DNA of 5,882 nt, taken from the NCBI GenBank assembly GCA_964427955.1, contig CAYRWY010000379.1:1-5882 (forward strand), in the 5' to 3' direction. Both the position numbers and the translations under genes were made by a program. Of the stretch, positions 1-5,882 are shown piece by piece. The DNA comes from JACRBK01 sp964427955 (lineage in GTDB: Bacteria > Chloroflexota > Anaerolineae > Aggregatilineales > Aggregatilineaceae). The notes under the pieces are model-generated. The model saw only the letters and a list, made by a program, of their open reading frames with translations. It did no database searches and was not told where the DNA came from. The first letter of the stretch is position 1. Each line of letters begins with the position of its first letter.

Positions 1-1327
1 CGTCCAACACGCTGCGCGCGCCGACCGGATTGGCGCTGTAGGCGTCGTCGATCACGGTGATATTGCCGGGCAGTGTCCGCCGCTGCAAGCGGTGTTCCGC
101 CGATTCCAGGGTCGAGACGCGCATCGCCACCTCGGTGAGCGGGATGCCCAGGTGGCACGCCACCGCCGTCGCCAGCAGGATGTTCGTCACGTTATGCTGG
201 CCGACCAGCCGCGTCGTGAAATGCTCGGTCTGGTTGGTCAGCGTGTCGGTCACGTCGAAGCTCAGACCATCCATGACCTGCCGGACATTGCGCGCCGAAA
301 AACGAAGCTGGGTGGCATGATCCGCGTTTTCCCAGGTGACCGCGAGGCGTGTGTTGGGATAGCCACGCTCGTACATGGTCCGCACGTAATGGTTATCCCA
401 GTTGAACACCCCCACCCCATCCGGCGGCAGGGCTTCGATGATCTCGTACTTGGCTTTGGCGGTGTTGTCCAGCGTTCCGAAACGTTCGAGGTGTTGGGGG
501 CCGACGGTGGTTACGATGCTGATCTGCGGCGCGGTGAGCTGGCAGATCTTCCGGATTTCGCCCTCAAAATAAGCGCCCATCTCGACGATGAAATAATCAT
601 ATTTTTCATTTTTGGCAAGGGTGTCGTTGATCACCATACAGACACCCATCAGCGTGTTGTAGCTCTTGGGCGTCGCCAGCACCCGGTAGCGCCCGCCCAG
701 GATGTGGGCGAGGTATTCCTTGGTGCTGGTCTTGCCATAGCTGCCGGTGATGCCGATCACGACCGGCGGTTTCTGTTCCAGATTCCGCCGCGCCCGGCGG
801 ATGAACATACGCCGGAAGCCCGCCTCGACCGGCATGATACACACGTTCGCGAGCGGCAAGATCAGCGGGCAGAGGTGGTAGACCAGCAGCCCGATCCCGG
901 TGATCATGGCAAATTGGGTGCGATCGTTCAGGCTGAACCCGACATCGAGCGTGACCTCGGCCCCAATCATCACGATCACCGCCAGGGCGAAGGCCGTGAC
1001 CAGCAGACGCGCCGCCCGTTGGGTGATCTTGAACTTCTGCTTGACTTCCTTAGGAGGTTCCGGCCAGACCGCCAGGACCCCGGCGATGCCCCAGATCAGG
1101 AGATACACCAGCGTGGTATCCTGCCCCGCGAAGTTCAGCGCCAACGAGGTCAGCCCGGCCACGCCGACAAATACCAGCGCCCGCCACACCAGGTAACGCT
1201 GCGGCCTGGCGATCCACCAGCGGAGAAAACGGGCGCTGTCATAGCCTTCTATTTGAAAAAAACGAGCCAGACGCCAGATACGAATGATCGTTCCGGCCAG
1301 CCATACAAAGATCAATATTTGTACCAT
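1..1327 (-). CDS. Membrane-anchored MurF-like Mur ligase, C-terminus cut by the window edge
   Basis: ATP-dependent Mur ligase family protein, closest by motif to MurF (D-Ala-D-Ala-adding enzyme). The 442 visible residues have two parts. Residues 1-190 hold about four or five hydrophobic segments (roughly 2-20, 46-66, 72-88, 105-122, 138-164) with basic stretches between them. Residues 190-442 are the ATP-binding central domain: P-loop ITGSYGKTSTK (193-203), EMGA...GEI (249-258), GPQHLERFG (276-284), a Lys in AKYE (K293) matching the carbamylated lysine of Mur ligases, NWDN (309-312), GQHNVTN (376-382), EHRLQ (411-415) and VIDDAYSANP (425-434). The usual N-terminal UDP-substrate domain is not seen; the membrane segments take its place. 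The start ATG lies 7 bases after the hydrolase stop, with AAAGGGAG (1339-1346) as ribosome site, so it is the last visible gene of the operon. The rest of the C-terminal domain lies off the left edge. The family is secure; the substrate is unknown and may be membrane- or lipid-linked. Confidence 0.87.
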   Translation of the reverse strand, partial: MVQILIFVWLAGTIIRIWRLARFFQIEGYDSARFLRWWIARPQRYLVWRALVFVGVAGLTSLALNFAGQDTTLVYLLIWGIAGVLAVWPEPPKEVKQKFKITQRAARLLVTAFALAVIVMIGAEVTLDVGFSLNDRTQFAMITGIGLLVYHLCPLILPLANVCIMPVEAGFRRMFIRRARRNLEQKPPVVIGITGSYGKTSTKEYLAHILGGRYRVLATPKSYNTLMGVCMVINDTLAKNEKYDYFIVEMGAYFEGEIRKICQLTAPQISIVTTVGPQHLERFGTLDNTAKAKYEIIEALPPDGVGVFNWDNHYVRTMYERGYPNTRLAVTWENADHATQLRFSARNVRQVMDGLSFDVTDTLTNQTEHFTTRLVGQHNVTNILLATAVACHLGIPLTEVAMRVSTLESAEHRLQRRTLPGNITVIDDAYSANPVGARSVLD

Positions 1328-1334
1328 CTGACGA

Positions 1335-2120
1335 TCAGCTCCCTTTGCTCAAAAAATGGTCCACAATGCGCACATACTCTTCGAGCCGTTCCTGATAAGC
1401 AAAATGCCCGGCGCCTTGAAAGACGATCAGCCCGGCGTCCGGGATCAACTGCTCCAGCTTGCGGCCCTGCCAGAGCGGCGTGTCCTGATCCCGGTCGCCC
1501 CAGATCAGGACGGTCGGGGCCTTGACCCGCGCGGCAAAGGGAGCCAGGTCCTCGTCGATGACCCGCAGAAAGGTTTCGCGCAGCGGCCCCGCCGTCAGAT
1601 AGTCCGACGACGCATAGCGGCGGTTGTAGGCGTCCTGCAAGCGCGTGCGCAGTGACTTCAAGCCCAGCACATCCAGCGTGTTGCGGAAGGTGCGCGCTGC
1701 CGCATGGCGCAGCAGCAGCTTCAGGCCGGGCGGCGTGCGCAGTCCGGCGCTGTCCGCCAGCACCATCTTCGTCACGCGGTCCGGCTGTTCGGCGGCCAAC
1801 ACCAGGCTGATCCGCCCGCCAAAGGAATGTCCCAAAATAGCGACCTGATCCAGGCCGCAGCGGTCCAGGTAGGCCAGTACAAAACGGACGTAATCCGCCA
1901 CGCCCCAGGGCTGCGGCGGCAGTTGGGTTTGTCCAAACCCGGGCAGGTCCAACAGGTGAAACTGGTAGCCGTGGGGAGCCAACCGCTCGGCCACCGGCCA
2001 GAAATTATGCAGGCTGGCGCCCCAACCGTGCAGGGTCAGGACCGGCTGTCCCTCGCCTGTGACGCAGGTCGCGGTCTGCAATCCCTCGATGGCTTGAAAG
2101 ACTACTGGAGGTTCGCTCAA
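1335..2120 (-). CDS. Alpha/beta-fold hydrolase, TTG start
   Basis: A 261-residue single-domain alpha/beta hydrolase of normal family length, without a signal peptide or membrane segment, so probably cytoplasmic. The oxyanion-hole motif HGWG is at 31-34. The nucleophile elbow GHSFGG is at 97-102 (Ser99). The acid is most likely Asp209 in WGDRD, and the catalytic His is His239 in GAGHF, so the full Ser-Asp-His triad is present. The lid region (about 125-195) is rich in Arg and Leu. Such proteins include esterases, thioesterases, lipases and C-C hydrolases, and the sequence alone does not choose among them. The start is TTG, overlapping the stop of the MurA-like gene as TTGA, with a strong GAGGTGG site 7 bases upstream. 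No ATG lies in the first part of the frame. Its place between two Mur-family genes hints at a cell-envelope substrate, but that is inference. Confidence 0.9.
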   Translation of the reverse strand: MSEPPVVFQAIEGLQTATCVTGEGQPVLTLHGWGASLHNFWPVAERLAPHGYQFHLLDLPGFGQTQLPPQPWGVADYVRFVLAYLDRCGLDQVAILGHSFGGRISLVLAAEQPDRVTKMVLADSAGLRTPPGLKLLLRHAAARTFRNTLDVLGLKSLRTRLQDAYNRRYASSDYLTAGPLRETFLRVIDEDLAPFAARVKAPTVLIWGDRDQDTPLWQGRKLEQLIPDAGLIVFQGAGHFAYQERLEEYVRIVDHFLSKGS

Positions 2121-3382
2121 GGGTTCACCACCTCAATTCCAGCCCCCAGGCTGACCAGTTTGCTCACGACGTTTTCGAAGCTCCGGTCGATCAGTTGGGC
2201 ATTGTCGATGGTCACACTGCTCTCGGAACACAGCGCCGCGCCCAGCAGCGCCAACCCGGTGCGCACGTCCGGCGTATCCAGATAATCGCCGCGCAGCCGC
2301 GTCGGGCCGACCACCAGGGCGCGGTGTGGATCGCACAGCACGATCTGGGCGCCCATGCCGGTGAGCTTATCGACAAACAGCAGCCGGTTGTCGAACAACT
2401 TTTCGTGGATCAGGGTCGTGCCGTGCGATTGGGTAGCGACGACAGTGGCCATCGCGACCAGATCCGACGGGAAGCCTGGCCAGGGGGCGGTGTCGATCGG
2501 CACGTCCAATTCCTCGTCACGCTGCGACGCACGCAGGGTCTCGTGCACCGGAAGCAGCAGCGATTCCCCGTTCAGCACCAGGTTGATCCCCAGGCGGGCG
2601 AACACCCGCGCGATGAGACGCAGGCGGTCCGGCTGCACGCCCTCGATGGTGATCGAGCCGTGAGTGATCGCGCCGATGGCCGCGATGCTGGCGATCTCGA
2701 TATGGTCGGGCGACAACGCATACGACGCCCCGCCGAGAGCCTGGGTGCCGAGGATGCGCAGCACGTTGGTCCCGATGCCGTCGATCTTCACACCCATCAA
2801 CGTGAGCAGCTTGAGCAGGTCTTGCAGGTGCGGCTCAGACGCCGCGTTCTGGATCACGGTCTGATGTCCCAGGCTGGCAGCCAGCATCGCCGTCAGCGCG
2901 GTCGCCGTCACGCTGGGCTGAAGCAGCGTAATCGCACGCTGATCCCAGGACTCGGCCTGGAAGTCGAGCACGCTGCCGGTGATCCGGACATTGATCCCCA
3001 GGTCGCGGAGCGCCTCCAGATGGGTGTACAACCGGCTCAGGGGATAGTTGACCTCCAGCCGCGCGTGCCGCCGCCGCGCCAGCATCGGCGCCAGGAATAA
3101 CACGGCCCCTACCTGCCCCTCGGTGACTTCTTCTTCCAGGGCGCGGGTATGCAGCTGCGACGCCTGAATCTGCACCGTGCCGCCCTCGCGCGTGATGACC
3201 GCGCCTAATGCCCGTGCCGCCTCGAACATCGTGGCCGTACTCAGCGTATCGGGCACCTGACTCAAGGTCACCGTGGCGTCAGTCAACAGGGCCGCCGCCG
3301 TCAGTGCCATCGCCGAGTTGCTGTTGCCCGACGGGCGGAACGTCCCCTTCAGCGGGTGACCGCCATGCACGATAATCCGCAT
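2117..3382 (-). CDS. Divergent MurA-like enolpyruvyltransferase-family protein
   Basis: A 421-residue protein of the EPSP synthase/MurA fold, matching MurA (about 419 residues) almost end to end. Conserved landmarks against E. coli MurA, aligned from memory, are: N22 in SGNSNSAM, matching the Asn of SGAKNAAL; a TAPWPGFPSD segment with D307 matching the catalytic Asp305; DNR with R333 matching Arg331; and IDRSFE with R400 matching Arg397. Three active-site features are missing. The Lys of GAKN is Ser21. The Arg of the MRAS helix is Val91. The flexible loop with GGCxIGARP (Cys115) is shortened by about four residues to a YPLSRLY segment (113-119) without Cys or Asp. MurA transfers enolpyruvate from PEP to UDP-GlcNAc; this homologue probably does something altered or has lost that activity, so I do not call it murA. 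The ATG start has GGAGAG 5 bases upstream. It is the first gene of the operon, just downstream of a strong promoter candidate. No signal peptide is seen, so it is probably cytoplasmic. Confidence 0.88.
   Translation of the reverse strand: MRIIVHGGHPLKGTFRPSGNSNSAMALTAAALLTDATVTLSQVPDTLSTATMFEAARALGAVITREGGTVQIQASQLHTRALEEEVTEGQVGAVLFLAPMLARRRHARLEVNYPLSRLYTHLEALRDLGINVRITGSVLDFQAESWDQRAITLLQPSVTATALTAMLAASLGHQTVIQNAASEPHLQDLLKLLTLMGVKIDGIGTNVLRILGTQALGGASYALSPDHIEIASIAAIGAITHGSITIEGVQPDRLRLIARVFARLGINLVLNGESLLLPVHETLRASQRDEELDVPIDTAPWPGFPSDLVAMATVVATQSHGTTLIHEKLFDNRLLFVDKLTGMGAQIVLCDPHRALVVGPTRLRGDYLDTPDVRTGLALLGAALCSESSVTIDNAQLIDRSFENVVSKLVSLGAGIEVVNP
2128..2134 (-). promoter_or_regulatory. 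Ribosome binding site deciding the TTG start of the hydrolase
   Basis: GAGGTGG on the minus strand sits inside the last codons of the MurA-like gene, 7 bases before the TTG at 2120. It matches the anti-Shine-Dalgarno core well and supports TTG as the true start. The 4-base stop/start overlap (TTGA, 2117-2120) suggests translational coupling of the two genes. Confidence 0.65.
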
Positions 3383-3387
3383 AAAGT

Positions 3388-3393
3388 CTCTCC
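3388..3393 (-). promoter_or_regulatory. Ribosome binding site of the MurA-like gene
   Basis: GGAGAG on the minus strand lies 5 bases before the ATG at 3382. It supports that start and fits a leader of about 27 bases from the predicted promoter. Confidence 0.55.
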
Positions 3394-3416
3394 AGTCCTC
3401 TGGTCCGCGTGGGTGA

Positions 3417-3444
3417 ATTATACCAGGAAGGCAAAAGGCTCCAA
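3417..3444 (-). promoter_or_regulatory. Sigma-70-type promoter of the minus-strand operon, extended -10
   Basis: On the minus strand, a perfect TATAAT (3417-3422) is preceded by TGG (3423-3425), giving the extended -10 form TGnTATAAT. A weak -35, TTGGAG (3439-3444), sits 16 bases upstream. A/T tracts further upstream (about 3450-3480) could act as an UP element. Transcription would start near 3410, giving a short leader to the ATG at 3382. This is a motif match only, but such a site is unlikely by chance in GC-rich DNA and is well placed. Confidence 0.6.
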
Positions 3445-3461
3445 GAACACATTTTTCACAA

Positions 3462-3489
3462 TTGCGCTTTCAAAATTTGCGATTATAGT
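3462..3489 (+). promoter_or_regulatory. Candidate promoter of the actAB operon
   Basis: TTGCGC (3462-3467) and TATAGT (3484-3489) are separated by 16 bases. Transcription would begin near 3496 and leave a leader of about 85 bases before the actA ATG. A second TATAAA (3509-3514) is preceded by TTGAAT (3489-3494), but at a poor 14-base spacing. The region is so AT-rich that chance matches are expected, so this is tentative. Confidence 0.35.
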
Positions 3490-3566
3490 TGAATTTGGTG
3501 GGCGAAAATATAAAAATCTGTTATTTCTATCACTGTTTTTACAAACTATATCCTCGCAGAACCTAC

Positions 3567-3575
3567 AGAAGGGAG
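3567..3575 (+). promoter_or_regulatory. Ribosome binding site setting the actA start
   Basis: AGAAGGGAG lies 5 bases before the ATG at 3581. It selects this ATG over the in-frame ATG at 3356, which would add 75 residues of non-protein-like sequence and overlap the MurA-like gene and both promoter candidates. Confidence 0.75.
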
Positions 3576-3580
3576 TCGAT

Positions 3581-4120
3581 ATGCGCAGGTTGGCAAGCCT
3601 ATCAATCCGGCAGCGGCTTCTCATCGGCGGAGCGGCTACGGGATTGGTCATCGTGCTGCTCGCCCTGGTGCTGCTGATCGCCAACACAGGGACCAGTGCC
3701 GCCGATGAACAACCTATCGAATTCAATCACAAGGCCCACGCAGATAACGGCATCTCCTGCCAGTTCTGTCACGTGGGCGTCACGCAAGGTCCCGTCGCAG
3801 GAATCCCCAGCGTCGAAAAGTGCATGGGGTGTCATTCTCATATCGCGACCAGCAAGCCGGAGATCGTCAAACTGGCGAGCTACTGGGAAAAACAAGAACC
3901 CATCCCCTGGGTACGAGTCAACCGCCAGCCCAGCTACGTCTATTTCAACCATTCGTCCCACATCACCGCCGGGGTGAGCTGCGGCTCATGTCATGGCGAC
4001 GTGGCGAACATGGAAGAAGCGGAACCGGTCGTCAGAATGAACATGGGCTTCTGTCTCGACTGCCACGCCGAACAAGAGAACAAAGATGAGCTGTACGACT
4101 GCGCGGTCTGCCACCGGTAG
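3581..4120 (+). CDS. actA: ActA, membrane-anchored pentahaem cytochrome c of alternative complex III
   Basis: A 179-residue electron-transfer subunit of ACIII, which oxidises menaquinol and passes electrons toward a terminal oxidase or soluble carrier. A positively charged N-terminus (residues 1-12) and one hydrophobic helix (about 13-35) form a signal anchor that places the rest outside the membrane. Five CXXCH haem c motifs follow: CQFCH (60-64), CMGCH (81-85), CGSCH (134-138), CLDCH (158-162) and CAVCH (174-178). Extra histidines in FNHKAH (48-53) and FNHSSH (122-127) are likely distal haem ligands, and the two FNH units suggest an internal duplication. The last haem motif lies one residue from the C-terminus. 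Five haems plus an adjacent actB fit ActA; the related Qrc complex has a six-haem QrcA. The gene is first in a rightward operon, and actB begins 9 bases after its stop. Haem attachment would need the cytochrome c maturation system, which is not in this window. Confidence 0.9.
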   Translation: MRRLASLSIRQRLLIGGAATGLVIVLLALVLLIANTGTSAADEQPIEFNHKAHADNGISCQFCHVGVTQGPVAGIPSVEKCMGCHSHIATSKPEIVKLASYWEKQEPIPWVRVNRQPSYVYFNHSSHITAGVSCGSCHGDVANMEEAEPVVRMNMGFCLDCHAEQENKDELYDCAVCHR

Positions 4121-4123
4121 GAG
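4118..4123 (+). promoter_or_regulatory. Ribosome binding site of actB overlapping the actA stop
   Basis: TAGGAG includes the TAG stop of actA and lies 6 bases before the actB ATG at 4130. It supports that start and tight co-expression of the two subunits. Confidence 0.6.
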
Positions 4124-4129
4124 AACACT

Positions 4130-5882
4130 ATGACCAATCTTACACGCCGCGATTTCTTGAAAGTCGGCGCGGCAGGCACTGCCGCTGCTGTCCTGGCCGG
4201 ATGCAGCCAGGAAGGCGAACGTTGGGTCAAACTCGAACCCTACGTCCGCGCGCCGGAGGAACAACTGGCTGGGATTCCCACGTGGTATGCCAGCACCTGC
4301 CGCCAATGTCCTGCCGGGTGCGGCATTCTCGTCAAAATCATGAACGGGCGCGCCATCAAGATCGAAGGTAATCCCGAACATCCCGTCAACCGGGGCAAAC
4401 TCTGCGCGCGCGGGCAGGCCGGGCTGCAACTGCTTTACAACCCGGATCGCGTCACCGGGGCAGTCACGCAGGCAAAACGTGGCGAGCGCAAGTTCAAGCC
4501 CGTCGCCTGGAATGAAGCCCTCAATACCCTTTATGAAAAGATCAAGACCGCCGGAGACAGCGTGATCGTGTGGACCGGCTCAACCACGTCCGGGCATTTG
4601 TACGACCTGTTTTCGCGCTTTACGACCGCCATCGGCGCGCCAGCGCCCCTTCGTTACGATCTATACAGCGGCATCAACGGCTATGAACTGCTGGCCAGGA
4701 CCAGCGGGGATCTGTTCGACCGGTCCGGCCTGCCCGCCTACGATCTCGCCCACGCGGACGCGATTTTCTCGTTTGGGGCTGACTTCGTTGGGACCTGGCT
4801 GTCCGCCACCGGATACGGGGTCGAATTTGGCAATTTCCGCGACCAGGCGTATGGCCAGCGCGGTTATCTGGTCCAGTTCGAGCCGCGCATGTCCAGCACC
4901 GGGGCCAAGGCGGATCGTTGGGTGCCCGTCCGGCCCGGCATGGAAGCCCTGGTCGCGCAGGCGCTCGTCCGTCTCATCGCCGACGAAGAATTCGGCGCGG
5001 CGGATCGCGTCGAGCGGGCGAAGGCCCTGGCGGGCAGCATCAAGATTGAAGACGCCGCAGCGGCCTGCGAGCTGTCGGTCGAAGCCCTGACCATGCTGGC
5101 GCGGGTCTTTGCCACCGCCGAACGTCCTGTAGCAGTACCGGGCAGCAGCGTAACGGGTCAGAGCAACGCCGCGGACGCCGTGGCCGCGATCCAGGCCCTC
5201 AACGTGGTCATCGGGCTGCCGGGTGGGCTGTCGATCACGCCGGAACTGCCGGTGTCGAACCTGGTCACCCCGCCGACCTCGAGCTTCGCGGACGTGCAGA
5301 AAGTCATCGAACGCATGAAAGCGGGCGAAATCCAGGTCTTGCTGGTGCACGGCGCGAACCCCGCCTACGACCTGCCGCAGGACTCCGGATTCGTGGAGGC
5401 CCTGGCCAATGTCGGGACGGTCGTGTCCTTCAATCCGCTGGTCGATGAAACGTCGGTGCACGCCGACTTCATCCTGCCGGATCGGGTCTACCTGGAAGGC
5501 TGGGGCTATGAAGTCGTACAGCCCGGTTTCCAGGGTCTCCCGGTGGTCAGCAGCCAGCAGCCCGTTGTGACTCCGGCTTACGATCTGCACACCACCGGCG
5601 ACGTCCTACTGACCATCGCCCACATGGGTATCCCCAAAGCGGCGGATGCCCTGCCGTGGGAAGACGAAGTCGCCTTCTTGAAGGACATGATCACGCAGCT
5701 CCCCACCGGCGCCATTGGCGGCGATGATAACGAAGTGCGCTGGTCGCGCTTCCTCCAGCATGGCGGCTGGTGGCCGGAAACCGCTCCGGTGGCAGCCGCG
5801 CCGCAGGCGGCGCCCAAGCCGGTAGACGACGCGCCCGCCAGCTTCCAGGGTGACCACAAGGAATACCCATACCACCTGCACC
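4130..5882 (+). CDS. actB: ActB, molybdopterin-oxidoreductase-like subunit of alternative complex III, C-terminus cut by the window edge
   Basis: The first 584 residues of the large exported subunit of ACIII, homologous to the catalytic subunit of complex iron-sulfur molybdoenzymes. The N-terminus has a twin-arginine motif RRDFLK (6-11), a short hydrophobic stretch and a lipobox LAGC with Cys25, so it is probably a Tat-exported lipoprotein. C57, C60, C64 and C92 form CX2CX3CX27C, a typical N-terminal [4Fe-4S] site, followed by RGQAGLQ. The fold continues through SFGADFVGTWLS (214-225), HGANPAYDLP (407-416) and SFNPLVDETSVHADFILPD (433-451). The region where molybdenum ligands normally sit (about 171-192) has no usual Cys/SeCys/Ser motif, as expected for ActB, which is known to lack molybdenum. 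An Ala/Pro-rich linker (551-571) follows the domain. In ACIII a ferredoxin-like domain with several Fe-S clusters usually comes next in the same chain; here it lies beyond the edge, so fusion cannot be confirmed. A Qrc- or Psr-like relative is possible but less likely next to a pentahaem ActA. Confidence 0.88.
   Translation, partial: MTNLTRRDFLKVGAAGTAAAVLAGCSQEGERWVKLEPYVRAPEEQLAGIPTWYASTCRQCPAGCGILVKIMNGRAIKIEGNPEHPVNRGKLCARGQAGLQLLYNPDRVTGAVTQAKRGERKFKPVAWNEALNTLYEKIKTAGDSVIVWTGSTTSGHLYDLFSRFTTAIGAPAPLRYDLYSGINGYELLARTSGDLFDRSGLPAYDLAHADAIFSFGADFVGTWLSATGYGVEFGNFRDQAYGQRGYLVQFEPRMSSTGAKADRWVPVRPGMEALVAQALVRLIADEEFGAADRVERAKALAGSIKIEDAAAACELSVEALTMLARVFATAERPVAVPGSSVTGQSNAADAVAAIQALNVVIGLPGGLSITPELPVSNLVTPPTSSFADVQKVIERMKAGEIQVLLVHGANPAYDLPQDSGFVEALANVGTVVSFNPLVDETSVHADFILPDRVYLEGWGYEVVQPGFQGLPVVSSQQPVVTPAYDLHTTGDVLLTIAHMGIPKAADALPWEDEVAFLKDMITQLPTGAIGGDDNEVRWSRFLQHGGWWPETAPVAAAPQAAPKPVDDAPASFQGDHKEYPYHLH

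Larger units (their letters stand above)
3383..3580. other. AT-rich divergent intergenic region
   Basis: The only gene-free stretch of note, between the divergently read MurA-like gene and actA. By hand count, about 3441-3550 is near 30% GC, against clearly GC-rich flanking genes. It holds outward promoter candidates for both operons. I saw no convincing rho-independent terminator, riboswitch or strong inverted repeat. A reading frame from an ATG at 3356 runs through it into actA, but its translation here does not look like a protein. Confidence 0.7.

Noticed and set aside
92..1525. Long plus-strand open frame of 477 codons opposite the MurF-like gene
   Set aside because: Its translation is rich in Arg, Asp, Gln and His with no domain motifs, while the opposite strand carries clear Mur ligase motifs. 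It is an antisense shadow of a GC-rich gene.
2195..3100. Plus-strand open frame of 301 codons opposite the MurA-like gene
   Set aside because: Low-complexity Arg/Gln/His-rich translation with no recognisable motif; shadow of the MurA-like gene.
3462..3481. Short TTGCG direct repeats (3462-3466 and 3477-3481) as a regulator site
   Set aside because: Five-base repeats in an AT-rich region are expected by chance, and no symmetry or third copy supports an operator.
3531..3545. T-run near 3536-3540 as a terminator
   Set aside because: No GC-rich hairpin precedes it, and no gene ends nearby on either strand.
3356..3580. N-terminal extension of actA from an upstream in-frame ATG
   Set aside because: It crosses the promoter region, overlaps the start of the MurA-like gene and lacks a good ribosome site. 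The ATG at 3581 has AGAAGGGAG and gives a proper signal anchor.
4661..5590. Minus-strand open frame of 309 codons opposite actB
   Set aside because: No motifs and a composition typical of an antisense frame in GC-rich DNA; the plus strand clearly encodes ActB.

Overview
The window looks like a piece of a GC-rich bacterial chromosome, most likely from the phylum Chloroflexota (Anaerolineae-like). That placement is an inference from gene content: alternative complex III (ACIII) genes of the act type, next to divergent Mur-family genes. I could not test it by a database search. No RNA genes, mobile elements, CRISPR arrays or long repeats were seen.

The left 3.4 kb is a tightly packed three-gene operon on the minus strand, read from about 3410 toward position 1. 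Its order is a MurA-like enolpyruvyltransferase-fold protein (3382 to 2117), an alpha/beta hydrolase (2120 to 1335) and a membrane-anchored MurF-like Mur ligase (1327 to the left edge, C-terminus cut off). The first two genes overlap by 4 bases, with a TTG start for the hydrolase. The second and third are 7 bases apart. An extended -10 promoter with a perfect TATAAT lies just upstream. The two Mur-family proteins are not textbook enzymes. The MurA homologue lacks the catalytic Cys loop and the Lys of the GAKN motif. The MurF homologue has several transmembrane segments where the UDP-substrate-binding domain should be. Together they suggest a specialised cell-envelope reaction rather than ordinary peptidoglycan precursor synthesis.

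A gene-free stretch of about 200 bp (3383-3580), whose core is only about 30% GC, separates the two halves and carries divergent promoter candidates.

The right 2.3 kb is the start of a rightward respiratory operon. It holds actA, a membrane-anchored pentahaem cytochrome c (3581-4120), then, 9 bases later, actB (4130 to the right edge), a Tat-exported lipoprotein with a molybdopterin-oxidoreductase fold. These are the first two subunits of ACIII, the menaquinol:electron-acceptor oxidoreductase that replaces the bc1 complex. ActB is cut off near the end of its molybdopterin-like domain, so the expected ferredoxin-like domain and the remaining act genes lie beyond the window. This ActB keeps a four-cysteine [4Fe-4S] motif at its N-terminus but shows no recognisable molybdenum-ligand region.
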